In this document: piece by piece, positions 9,967 through 17,136 of the stretch
Position numbering within the stretch: position 1 is the stretch's first letter
How the letters are laid out: every line of letters starts with the position of its first letter
Translations under genes and position numbers: made by a program
Assembly: GCA_031289095.1 (NCBI GenBank)
Contig: JAITQD010000077.1
Span: forward strand, 1 to 44,188
Length of the DNA: 44,188 bases
Direction of reading: 5' to 3'
Origin: Azoarcus sp.
GTDB taxonomy: Bacteria > Pseudomonadota > Gammaproteobacteria > Burkholderiales > Rhodocyclaceae
Notes under the pieces: generated by a model
Database searches by the model: none
What the model was told of the DNA's origin: nothing
Seen by the model: only the letters and a program-made list of their open reading frames with translations

Positions 9967-10695
9967 TCAGGTCAGGTCGTTCAAATAATAATGCCCGATC
10001 GTCGAATACACCCCCCGCCGCCACTCCACCGGCTTGTCGTCGTAGGTGTAAGTCACCCGCTCGACCGACAGCAGCGGCGTGCCTTCCTCCACCTGAAGCA
10101 GCGCGGCGGCATCGCGGTCGGCGGCCACGGCGCGGATGCGCTCCTGGGCGCGGATCATGCGCAACCCAAAACGGGTTTCAAACAGCGAGTAAAGCGAACT
10201 GTTCCAGCTTTGCAACATCTCCAGGTTGAGCCCCTGGAATATCTCCTCGGGCAGATAGATTTCATCGGCCACAATCGGCTTTTGCTCGAACTTGAGCACC
10301 CGCCGCACGATGATGATCGGCGTGCCCGGCGTGATCGCCAGCAGACGCGCGGCTTCCTGCCCCGCCTTGGCGCGCCAGCAATCGATTGGCACGCTCTTGG
10401 GATGGGTGAGGTGCCCCTCTTCCGGCACCAGCCGCAAAAAACGGTACATCTGGCGCGGATCGTTGTGCGAAGCGACGTAGGTGCCCTTGCCCTGCTTGCG
10501 CACCAGGATGTTTTCCGCCGCCATCTCATCAACGGCCTTGCGCACCGTGCCTTGCGAAACATTGAACCGCAGCGCCAGTTCCTGCTCGCTGGGAATCGCC
10601 TGACCCGGACGCCACTCACCGACTTCAAGCGCCTGTAGAATCAGGGACTTGATCTGCCGGTAAAGCGGGCTGAAAGTGGGGGACGCACGGGACAT
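9967..10695 (-). CDS. GntR family (HutC subfamily) transcriptional regulator of the TCA cluster
   Basis: 242 aa. The N-terminal winged helix-turn-helix of the GntR family covers about residues 6-75 (LYRQIKSLILQALEVGEW, IPSEQELALRFNVSQGTV, VRKQGKGTYV). The C-terminal UTRA ligand-binding fold covers about 95-235 and ends in GVYSTIGHYYLNDL, as in HutC-type proteins. The effector is unknown; a TCA intermediate would fit the location. The start at 10695 fits the family N-terminus, but an in-frame ATG at 10731 is possible and no clear ribosome site decides it. It lies upstream of sdhC on the same strand and is divergent from mdh, so local control of both sides and autoregulation are likely. Confidence 0.88.
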   Translation of the reverse strand: MSRASPTFSPLYRQIKSLILQALEVGEWRPGQAIPSEQELALRFNVSQGTVRKAVDEMAAENILVRKQGKGTYVASHNDPRQMYRFLRLVPEEGHLTHPKSVPIDCWRAKAGQEAARLLAITPGTPIIIVRRVLKFEQKPIVADEIYLPEEIFQGLNLEMLQSWNSSLYSLFETRFGLRMIRAQERIRAVAADRDAAALLQVEEGTPLLSVERVTYTYDDKPVEWRRGVYSTIGHYYLNDLT

Positions 10696-10749
10696 GCGTG
10701 GATTTGAGCATAAAAACCCGGCACCGTCCATAGGGCATTATTTATCTTA

Positions 10750-10782
10750 TGTTTTATATATAACACTATTTGACACCGGCAA
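10750..10782 (-). promoter_or_regulatory. Candidate gntR promoter and GntR operator
   Basis: A 16-base imperfect palindrome at 10750-10765 has arms TGTT and AACA around an AT core; only the two positions flanking the central TATATA break symmetry. On the minus strand TTGCCG (10777-10782) is followed 16 bases on by TATATA (10755-10760), so the palindrome would sit on the -10 region of gntR. This arrangement fits an autoregulated GntR repressor. The operator assignment is an inference from position and symmetry. Confidence 0.45.
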
Positions 10783-10798
10783 TTGCCGCCACTAACAT
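10770..10798 (+). promoter_or_regulatory. Sigma-70 promoter for mdh
   Basis: A perfect -35 TTGACA at 10770-10775 and a -10 TAACAT at 10793-10798 are separated by 17 bases. The start of transcription would be near 10805, giving a leader of about 93 bases. The -35 lies five bases from the candidate GntR operator. Confidence 0.75.
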
Positions 10799-10817
10799 CC
10801 ATTCGCCTCGGTAACAT

Positions 10818-10839
10818 GTGACTGGCAACGCCCGGTCAC
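10818..10839 (+). other. Stem-loop in the mdh leader
   Basis: GTGACTGG (10818-10825) pairs with CCGGTCAC (10832-10839) around a six-base loop, one G-U pair. It would form about 13 bases into the predicted mdh transcript. It could stabilise the 5' end or serve as a regulatory site; no function can be shown from the sequence. Confidence 0.45.
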
Positions 10840-10897
10840 GTTCCGTGCCGCAGAAAGTGATCTCATCACCATCACACACATGAGGGAGGAGCACCCA

Positions 10898-11890
10898 ATG
10901 AGTAAAAAACCCGTACGTGTCGCCGTGACCGGCGCCGCTGGCCAGATTGGTTACGCCCTGCTGTTTCGCATCGCCAGTGGCGAAATGCTGGGCAAGGATC
11001 AACCTGTCATCCTGCAACTGCTCGACCTGCCGCAAGCGCAAAAAGCGGTGCAGGGCGTCATCATGGAACTGGACGATTGCGCGTTCCCGCTCCTGGCGGG
11101 CGTGACCGCCACCGACGATCCCGACGTCGCCTTCAAGGATGCAAAAATCGCGCTGCTCGTCGGCGCCCGCCCACGCGGCCCCGGCATGGAGCGCAAGGAT
11201 CTGCTCACCGAGAACGCCAAAATCTTCACCGTGCAAGGCGCGTCCATCGGCCAGTACGCCGACCCCGACTGCAAGGTGCTGGTCGTCGGCAACCCGTGCA
11301 ACACCAACGCCTACATCGCCAAGGAAATCGCGCTGAAGTACGGTCGCATCCCGGCCAGGAATTTCACCTCCATGCTGCGCCTCGACCATAACCGCGCCCT
11401 GTCGCAACTGGCCGCAAAGTCGGGCCGTCCGGTCTCCAGCCTGAAGAACCTGACGGTATGGGGCAACCATTCGCCGACGATGTACGCCGACTACCGCTTC
11501 GCCACCTCCAACGGCGACAGGCTCAAGCCCCTGATCGACGACGAAGCCTGGAACAAGGACGTGTTTCTACCCACCGTCGGCAAACGCGGCGCGGCCATCA
11601 TCGAAGCGCGAGGACTTTCGTCCGCAGCCTCAGCCGCCAACGCCGCCATCGACCACATCCGCGACTGGGTGCTGGGCTCGAAGGGCGAATGGGTGACGAT
11701 GGGCGTACCTTCTGACGGCTCCTACGGCATCCCAGAAGGCATCATTTACGGCTTCCCTGTCACCACCGAAAATGGCGAATACAAAATCGTGCAGGGCCTG
11801 GAAATCGACGCATTTTCACGCGAACGCATGACCAAAACGCTGAACGAGCTGCTCGAAGAACGTGACGGCATAAAAGACCTGCTGGCCTGA
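10898..11890 (+). CDS. mdh: Malate dehydrogenase
   Basis: NAD-dependent oxidation of malate to oxaloacetate. 330 aa from the ATG at 10898, chosen because GGGAGGAG precedes it with six bases of spacing. It belongs to the cytosolic-type MDH group common in betaproteobacteria: NAD-binding [11 protein letters not shown] at the N-terminus, [15 protein letters not shown] (mobile loop with substrate-binding arginines), [19 protein letters not shown], and catalytic histidine in [12 protein letters not shown]. Divergent from gntR-sdh, so oxaloacetate supply and succinate oxidation share one control region. Confidence 0.97.
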   Translation: MSKKPVRVAVTGAAGQIGYALLFRIASGEMLGKDQPVILQLLDLPQAQKAVQGVIMELDDCAFPLLAGVTATDDPDVAFKDAKIALLVGARPRGPGMERKDLLTENAKIFTVQGASIGQYADPDCKVLVVGNPCNTNAYIAKEIALKYGRIPARNFTSMLRLDHNRALSQLAAKSGRPVSSLKNLTVWGNHSPTMYADYRFATSNGDRLKPLIDDEAWNKDVFLPTVGKRGAAIIEARGLSSAASAANAAIDHIRDWVLGSKGEWVTMGVPSDGSYGIPEGIIYGFPVTTENGEYKIVQGLEIDAFSRERMTKTLNELLEERDGIKDLLA

Positions 11891-11910
11891 ACGGTCGGTC
11901 AGCTTCACCC

Positions 11911-11948
11911 CATGGAAGGCATGCGGCCAACGACCCATGCCTTCCATG
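11911..11948. other. Perfect 13-base inverted repeat between mdh and the lyase gene
   Basis: The arms 11911-11923 and 11936-11948 are exact reverse complements around a 12-base loop. There is no T-run after it, so it is not a standard intrinsic terminator. It begins 20 bases after the mdh stop and ends 22 bases before the lyase start. An mRNA-stabilising or processing hairpin, or a protein-binding palindrome, are both possible. Confidence 0.6.
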
Positions 11949-11970
11949 CCCTGAACGGGCGTCAAATTCC

Positions 11971-12984
11971 ATGAATGCCTCATCGCTGCGCGGCGGTCAT
12001 CCACGCGACGTCCTTTTCACCAGCGAAAAACCCTTCCCCGCGCTGCCGGTGGTCGACCATTACGCTGGCGCAGAAAAATTCCTGCGCAAGGCGCTCGCCC
12101 TGCAACAGGAACTCGGCCCGGTGTTCGACATCACCGGCGACTGCGAAGATGGCGCGCCCACCGGCGGCGAAGCCGAGCACGCGGCAATGGTCGCCGCGCT
12201 CGTCGCCAGCGCCGACAACCGCCATGGCCGCATGGGCGCGCGCATCCACGACATCACGCACCCGCACTGGCGACACGACCTGGAAATTCTGCTCGCGGGT
12301 GCGGGCGCGCGGCTGGCTTTCATCACCCTGCCCAAAGCGTGCAGTGCAAGCGATGTCGCCACCCAAATCGCAGCATTGCGCGAACTTGAAGCGCGTCACG
12401 GCATCGCCGCCCCCCTCCCGGCGCATGTGCTCATCGAAACCCATGGCGCCCTGCACGACGTCTGGCGCATCGCCGCGCTGCCCGGCGTGGAATCGCTCGA
12501 TTTCGGCCTGATGGATTTCGTCTCCGCCCATCGCGGCGCCATTCCCGGCACGGCGATGCGCAGCCCCGAGCAATTCCGTCATCCGCTGATCGTGCGCGCC
12601 AAGGCCGAAATCGCCGCCGCCGCACTCGCCAACGGCCTGGTGCCGTCGCACAACGTCAGCACCGAAATCACCGACCTCGAACTCGTCGCCCGCGACGCCT
12701 GCCGCGCCCGCCAGGAATTCGGCTACCTGCGGATGTGGAGCATCCATCCCGGGCAAATCCGCCCCATTGTCGCGGCCATGCAGCCAGAACTTTCGGAAGT
12801 GGAGGAAGCCGCAGCCATCCTCATCGCCGCGCAGGATGCCGCATGGGGGCCGATCCAGCATCATGGCTGCCTACACGACCGGGCTTCCTACCGCTATTAC
12901 TGGGGCCTGCTCGAACGCGCCCGCCACACCGGCCTGACGCTCGGCGGCGAGGTCGTGCAGCGTTTTTTCGCTTCGCCGCAATGA
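11971..12984 (+). CDS. CitE-like HpcH/HpaI family aldolase/lyase
   Basis: 337 aa TIM-barrel protein of the citrate lyase beta subunit-like family, whose members cleave or form malyl-, citramalyl- or citryl-CoA type thioesters with Mg2+. Family elements are visible in order: FDITGDCEDGAP (metal-binding acidic segment), GARIHD, LPKACSASDV, VLIETHGALHDV and LDFGLMDFVSAH. The substrate cannot be named from sequence. It lies 80 bases after mdh on the same strand, with a strong inverted repeat between, so it may be co-transcribed. No good ribosome site precedes the ATG at 11971. A role in malate or malyl-CoA metabolism is a reasonable inference only. Confidence 0.8.
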   Translation: MNASSLRGGHPRDVLFTSEKPFPALPVVDHYAGAEKFLRKALALQQELGPVFDITGDCEDGAPTGGEAEHAAMVAALVASADNRHGRMGARIHDITHPHWRHDLEILLAGAGARLAFITLPKACSASDVATQIAALRELEARHGIAAPLPAHVLIETHGALHDVWRIAALPGVESLDFGLMDFVSAHRGAIPGTAMRSPEQFRHPLIVRAKAEIAAAALANGLVPSHNVSTEITDLELVARDACRARQEFGYLRMWSIHPGQIRPIVAAMQPELSEVEEAAAILIAAQDAAWGPIQHHGCLHDRASYRYYWGLLERARHTGLTLGGEVVQRFFASPQ

Positions 12985-13023
12985 AATAAAGCGCCCGGAA
13001 TTACCCCAATAAGCTATAGAGGG

Positions 13024-13989
13024 CTACACCGCTTTTTTGATGATCAGGCCAATTGATGTCACGGCAAATTGCTGTATCTGTATTTTCAGGCTTGGAGAAG
13101 AATGATAGGGAGGAAGATCAACATAGTCGTCAATGGGTAACGTGCCCGCACAAAAATTCAATGGCAAAACATTATGCCCCATGCTCTGAAGCTCTTTTTC
13201 TAGCCCGAGAATATCTTTCTTGCGATAAAGAGCCAAGGCCGGAGCATCAATGGTATCTTCGTCCGATGAAAGATTGAACTCGGTTGTATGAACTGCAATT
13301 CCACCAGGGTTTAGGCAAGCCATAGCATTATGAATAAATTTCAAACCCTGTCCGAGGGAGCCAAGGTGTTCAAGCGCACAGCTTGACCAAAGAAAATCAA
13401 ACCCTCTCAAATCTTGAGGAATGTCATTCATATTGACAACCCTGAAAGACACCCGCCGCCTGAATATATCGCCATGGCATATTCCAAATGTATTTACCGC
13501 TTCGAGCGTGGCGGCATGCTGTTGTGTAGTTGCCCATCCTTGTTCATAGGCGCTGTCAAAATCAAGGTCAGTTGCTACGATATTGCATCCCTGTTTAGCC
13601 AATATGGCCGGTATGGGTTCTTGCCCGCAGCCAAAGCCCAACCCGCGTTTGCCTTCCGCAATGCACCCCATCTGCCGAAGAACTTCAAGAATATATACAA
13701 ACTCCCATTGCTTACGGTTCATGCGAGCCGGGGAACGCATAATATCGCACCACTCTTTATAACGCGGCTCAAAACATTGATATGTCGTAGCAACTTGAGA
13801 AGTCACATTTTCCAGGCTCGGATCTTCGGGGTTTCGTTCGACAGAAGCAAGGGGACTCGCATGTTTCTTCAATACTAACTGGTTATGAAGGGAGAAGTAA
13901 AAATCATATAGTTTCCAAAGAAATACATAACTTTTCATCATCTTGCGAAGATGATTCGACACCTTTGTTTTTATGATAGCTGTTTGCAT
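13024..13989 (-). CDS. Class I SAM-dependent methyltransferase, AT-rich and probably acquired
   Basis: 321 aa. The SAM-binding motif is GLGFGCGQEPIPAIL, followed by the acidic strand end VATDLDFDSA. Motif IV-like FDFLWSSCALEHLGS and a following strand LNPGGIAVHTTEF match the methyltransferase 11/25 type. The N-terminal 40 residues are basic and have no clear domain. The substrate is unknown; relatives often sit in surface-glycan loci, but no glycan genes are adjacent here. Base composition is clearly more AT-rich than its neighbours and codon use is relaxed, which suggests transfer. The start at 13989 has only a weak ribosome site; ATGs at 13941 or 13938 are alternatives. It begins nine bases after the next upstream gene ends. 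Confidence 0.8.
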   Translation of the reverse strand: MQTAIIKTKVSNHLRKMMKSYVFLWKLYDFYFSLHNQLVLKKHASPLASVERNPEDPSLENVTSQVATTYQCFEPRYKEWCDIMRSPARMNRKQWEFVYILEVLRQMGCIAEGKRGLGFGCGQEPIPAILAKQGCNIVATDLDFDSAYEQGWATTQQHAATLEAVNTFGICHGDIFRRRVSFRVVNMNDIPQDLRGFDFLWSSCALEHLGSLGQGLKFIHNAMACLNPGGIAVHTTEFNLSSDEDTIDAPALALYRKKDILGLEKELQSMGHNVLPLNFCAGTLPIDDYVDLPPYHSSPSLKIQIQQFAVTSIGLIIKKAV

Positions 13990-13998
13990 ACGCCTATA

Positions 13999-14355
13999 CT
14001 ATGCGGAGATCGGCTTGTCCGCTGCCATATCCAGGCCACTGGGCAAGGTCGCGCGCAGCATCACGCGCATGGCATCGCCGTCGGTGTGATCGGGCGGCGA
14101 AATTTGCGCCTTGATCCTCGGCAGCCACGGCAGGAAAAAGGCAATCGCATCCGGTTCCCCTTGCCGCTCCGCAGCCAGCGCCGGCATCCAGACCGCAGGC
14201 TTCGCCGCCATGGACTCCAGCCAGTGCCGCCACAAACTGCTCCAGCCGCTCCACAACACATTCCAATCGTCGAGCATGGCCCATGGGCCGGGAAAAAGCC
14301 GACATCCACATCCCCGGCACCCGGTCATACCGGAATAATCGTCACTGATCTGCAT
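13999..14355 (-). CDS. Small Trp-rich protein with CxxCxC motif, function unknown
   Basis: 118 aa from the ATG at 14355, which has AAGGAAG eight bases upstream. I do not recognise the family. The N-terminus has CRGCGCRLFPGPW, a possible metal or redox site, followed by a tryptophan-rich helix (PWAMLDDWNVLWSGWSSLW) that looks amphipathic. There is no signal peptide or clear membrane span. The remainder has high-GC codon use like the core genome, unlike the methyltransferase that follows nine bases later. The two may be co-transcribed, but their different base composition suggests the methyltransferase was inserted behind this gene. Confidence 0.6.
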   Translation of the reverse strand: MQISDDYSGMTGCRGCGCRLFPGPWAMLDDWNVLWSGWSSLWRHWLESMAAKPAVWMPALAAERQGEPDAIAFFLPWLPRIKAQISPPDHTDGDAMRVMLRATLPSGLDMAADKPISA

Positions 14356-14403
14356 TGTCAAAACTTCCTTTTGACATAACCGAAACAACAAAACAAGGTT
14401 TCG

Positions 14404-14431
14404 AGAATACTCCGCGAGGGCGAACTGTCAC
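14404..14431 (-). promoter_or_regulatory. Possible promoter for the small Trp-rich protein gene
   Basis: On the minus strand GTGACA (14426-14431) and TATTCT (14404-14409) are 16 bases apart, about 50 bases upstream of the ATG at 14355. Fair match only. Confidence 0.3.
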
Positions 14432-14475
14432 GCATCGCCATAATTAAAATATGAAATATCGCACGGATAACTTTG

Positions 14476-14580
14476 AGTCACCCCGGCCTGAAGGCCGGGG
14501 ATTCCTCAATACGGATTCTGGGGAAACGCTGACTTCTCATCGCGCTTTGTCTCGCTGACCCCGCGTGAATGGCGGGGATC
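14476..14580. repeat. Two GC-rich hairpins in a gene-free stretch, possible IS200/IS605 end remnant
   Basis: The 328 bases from 14356 to 14683 carry no convincing gene. They hold the promoter above, an 8-9 bp hairpin at 14481-14500 (CCCCGGCC, tetraloop TGAA) and a second at 14559-14577 (CCCCGC/GCGGGG), and then the tRNA promoter. The first hairpin and its flanks (TCA before, ATTCCTC after) resemble subterminal hairpins of IS200/IS605-type elements. No transposase remains, so it is either a relic or an unrelated repeat. Confidence 0.35.
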
Positions 14581-14634
14581 GCGCTCGACCCGCATCCAGA
14601 CCGCCCGCTCATTTTCCCATGTACCACGGGACGG

Positions 14635-14662
14635 TTGACATTGGCCGCGACTTCTCTAGAAT
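14635..14662 (+). promoter_or_regulatory. Sigma-70 promoter for tRNA-Arg
   Basis: TTGACA at 14635-14640 and TAGAAT at 14657-14662 are separated by 16 bases; transcription would begin near 14669, about 15 bases before the mature tRNA. Confidence 0.75.
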
Positions 14663-14683
14663 GCCGCTTCTTTGCAGGAACAA

Positions 14684-14760
14684 GCGCCCGTAGCTCATCT
14701 GGATAGAGTACTTGGCTACGAACCAAGGGGTAGGAGGTTCGAATCCTTCCGGGCGCGCCA
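14684..14760 (+). tRNA. tRNA-Arg (anticodon ACG)
   Basis: Complete cloverleaf of 77 bases with encoded CCA. The acceptor stem GCGCCCG pairs with CGGGCGC, the anticodon arm is CTTGG-CTACGAA-CCAAG giving ACG, and the T arm contains GGTTCGAATCC. A34 would be edited to inosine to read CGU, CGC and CGA. Only five bases separate its 3' end from the stop of the convergent Nudix gene. Confidence 0.97.
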
Positions 14761-14765
14761 GAAAA

Positions 14766-15884
14766 TCAAAGGGTCGGACGGCGGTCGTCTGACCCTTTTC
14801 CCGTTCGGGGAACGGGCGCGGCACCCGCATCGCCCCACGCCGCGCGAATTGCCGCAATGCCGTGCGCGCCGGCCCGCCGGGCGGTTTCCATATCCTCCAT
14901 TGTAAGACCGCCGAGCGCGAACACCGGCAACGGCAAACCGGCGGCCAGCGCCGAGAAACCCTCCCATCCCAAGACTTCTCCGCCAGGATGGGTTGCGGTG
15001 GCCTTCACCGGGCCGAGAAGCGCGTAGTCGAATCCCAAAGCCGCCGCGTGTTCGAGTTCGGCGCGAACATGACAGGAAGCGCCGACCCAGACGAAATCGG
15101 GCCGCGCATCGCACGCCATCAACCGCGCCGCAGGTAGATGAAGGCCATCCGCGCCAAGGTCGCGCGCCATTTCAGGATCGTCATTGACAACGACCAGCGC
15201 CCCCGCCGCGTGCGCAAGCCGGACGACATCTTCGTCATACACCCGCCGCCGCGCCAATACTTCCCGCGCAAACTCGTGTGCAACGACCTCGGCGTCGAAC
15301 ACCTCGCGCGTCGCCGCCTCTCGTTCGACAGAAGGCTTGCTGACCGCAGCCCGCGCCCGTTCGATCGAAAACCGCTCCATCCCGGTCATGCGCAACTGCA
15401 CCAGGCGCAACCCCGCCGCCAGCGCACGGTCGAGCGCGGCAAGCTGCACCTCGACGCCAAGCCTGTCGACATGCGTAATACCCATCCAGCGCGGTAAGGT
15501 CAGCGCCTTGAGAATCGGGCCGTTCGCCGGCAACATCGGCGTACACACCTCGCCACCGGGCGCGACCCAGGTCAAGGCGGAATGCACGCGGTCGCGGATT
15601 TCACCCCGCCAGCGCGTGACCTCGAAAAAATGCAATCTCACTCTGGCGTGTTCGTATTCATGCGTGCGCGTGAGCCACGGATAAAATTTCTCGACCGCAA
15701 TACCCAGTTCCTCATCGAGTTCGCGGCACAGCGCCTCGCCCGGCGATTCTCCCGCCTCCACCTTGCCACCAGGGAATTCCCAATAACCGGAATAGAAAGT
15801 GCCCGGCGCACGCTGTCCGAGCAGAAAGCGCCCGTCGCCACTCACGATGACCCCGGCAACGACATCGACGATCTCGTGATTCAT
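14766..15884 (-). CDS. Nudix hydrolase (MutT-like) fused to a ThiE/TenI-like domain
   Basis: 372 aa. Residues 1-130 form a Nudix domain of the MutT type: VVAGVIVSGDGRFLLGQR, then the full Nudix box at about 40-62 (GGKVEAGESPGEALCRELDE followed by ELGI). It should hydrolyse oxidised or unusual nucleoside triphosphates. Residues from about 135 to 360 form a TIM barrel like thiamine phosphate synthase, but key positions differ: QLRMTG in place of QLREK, NDD for NDR, and GLHLPAARL for GvHLGQ. It therefore looks closer to TenI or a degenerate ThiE. This fusion is common in betaproteobacteria. The start at 15884 is chosen from GAGGA upstream and the Nudix N-terminus; ATG 15896 is possible. Confidence 0.88.
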   Translation of the reverse strand: MNHEIVDVVAGVIVSGDGRFLLGQRAPGTFYSGYWEFPGGKVEAGESPGEALCRELDEELGIAVEKFYPWLTRTHEYEHARVRLHFFEVTRWRGEIRDRVHSALTWVAPGGEVCTPMLPANGPILKALTLPRWMGITHVDRLGVEVQLAALDRALAAGLRLVQLRMTGMERFSIERARAAVSKPSVEREAATREVFDAEVVAHEFAREVLARRRVYDEDVVRLAHAAGALVVVNDDPEMARDLGADGLHLPAARLMACDARPDFVWVGASCHVRAELEHAAALGFDYALLGPVKATATHPGGEVLGWEGFSALAAGLPLPVFALGGLTMEDMETARRAGAHGIAAIRAAWGDAGAAPVPRTGKGSDDRRPTL

Positions 15885-16054
15885 CGTAGAACTCATCCTC
15901 TGCGCCACGGACATCCAGGCCATGACTTGACAATCCGATGAGTCTAGCATGGTACCCAAATACTACACTAACGTAATTTCTCTTTGTTTTTTAAAAGATT
16001 TTTGAGCGACAGACATGAGCTAGCTGGTTGCTGACAACGCCGTCCTCCGCTGTC

Positions 16055-16939
16055 TCATTCGTCTGCTTCCTCGCCATTGAGCCGCCCTGCGAAATCGCGC
16101 GCGAACTGCCACGCCACCCGCCCCGAGCGTGAACCGCGCATCAACGCCCATCGCAGCGCTTCCTGACGCGCGCCCTCGACACGCGCCTGCGCCACGCCAA
16201 ACACTTGCAGCCAGTGTTCGACAATATCGAGATATTCATCCTGTCCGAACGGATAAAAAGACAGCCACAATCCGAACCGCTCGGAAAGCGACACCTTTTC
16301 CTCCACCGCCTCGCCCGGATGGATTTCGCCGTCGACGTGGCGCACGGGCCGGTTCTCGTCGTGATACTCCGGCATCAGGTGGCGGCGATTGGACGTGGCG
16401 TAGATCAGTACATTGTCGGCCATACCCGACATCGAGCCGTCGAGCGCGCTTTTGAGCGCCTTGTAGGCGACATCGCCTTCTTCAAAGGAAAGATCGTCGC
16501 AGAAAACGATGAAACGCTCGGGCCGCCCGGCCAGCAGATCCATGATTTCGGGTATATCGGCGAGATCGGTCTTGTCGACCTCCGCCACCCGCAACCCCTC
16601 GTCCGCGTACTCGTTGAGCAGCGCCTTGACCAGTGACGATTTGCCCGAACCGCGCGCCCCGGTCAGCAAAACGTTGTTGGCATGGCGACCGGCAAGAAAC
16701 TGGCGCGTATTGCGGTCTATGCGCGCCTTCTGCTCGTCGATGTCGCACAAATCCCGCAGACGGATGGCGGAAGGCACCGTCACCGCCTGCAAACCGGCGC
16801 GGCCATGGCGACGACGCCACAAAAAGGCCGTTGCGGCATTCCAGTCGGGCGGCGAAACGGGGCCAGGCAAAACCGCTTCCAGCCGCGCCAGCACCCGCTC
16901 GGCGCGCGCGAGCAGGGATTCCAGATCACCCGCGTTCAT
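16055..16939 (-). CDS. DUF815 family AAA-type ATPase
   Basis: 294 aa predicted cytosolic ATPase. Walker A is GARGSGKSS (about 94-102), Walker B is FIVFCDDLSFEE and the sensor region is VLIYATSNRRHLMPEY; these with the KALKSALDGSMSG segment mark the DUF815 family. The cellular role of the family is not established. Start ATG 16939 overlaps the stop of a 44-codon membrane peptide gene (ATGA). It lies 170 bases upstream of the Nudix-ThiE gene on the same strand, a pairing seen in other betaproteobacteria, although the intervening AT-rich stretch may hold a promoter for the latter. Confidence 0.88.
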   Translation of the reverse strand: MNAGDLESLLARAERVLARLEAVLPGPVSPPDWNAATAFLWRRRHGRAGLQAVTVPSAIRLRDLCDIDEQKARIDRNTRQFLAGRHANNVLLTGARGSGKSSLVKALLNEYADEGLRVAEVDKTDLADIPEIMDLLAGRPERFIVFCDDLSFEEGDVAYKALKSALDGSMSGMADNVLIYATSNRRHLMPEYHDENRPVRHVDGEIHPGEAVEEKVSLSERFGLWLSFYPFGQDEYLDIVEHWLQVFGVAQARVEGARQEALRWALMRGSRSGRVAWQFARDFAGRLNGEEADE

Positions 16940-17070
16940 CGGTCATCTCCCTCGCCCGCATCCAACCCGTCATCCGCATCTGCGCGCGGACGCAACGCCC
17001 ACAACACCGTCAGCACCAGCGCAAGGACTATACCGACTTCAAAAAAAACCACCCACATCACTTTCTCCAT
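16936..17070 (-). CDS. Small single-span membrane peptide coupled to the DUF815 ATPase
   Basis: 44 aa. Residues 5-26 (MWVVFFEVGIVLALVLTVLW) form one strongly hydrophobic span. The tail is short and acidic (DADDGLDAGEGDD) and follows an Arg-Pro-Arg stop-transfer patch, so the tail is probably cytoplasmic. The stop overlaps the DUF815 start as ATGA. No strong ribosome site precedes ATG 17068-17070, and an in-frame ATG at 17115 is an alternative. Coupling and composition suggest a real gene; it may anchor or recruit the ATPase to the membrane, which is inference. Confidence 0.55.
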   Translation of the reverse strand: MEKVMWVVFFEVGIVLALVLTVLWALRPRADADDGLDAGEGDDR

Positions 17071-17136
17071 GGCCGGACGCCATTTGTCCGCCGTTATACT
17101 GGCTGCCGAATCCATCCAGTTTATCCTGATCGCGCC

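Noticed and set aside
12985-14683. Genomic island integrated at tRNA-Arg
   Set aside because: Integration normally uses the 3' end of a tRNA, but the atypical gene is on the 5' side, and the 3' end abuts the Nudix gene. No integrase and no direct repeat of the tRNA end were seen.
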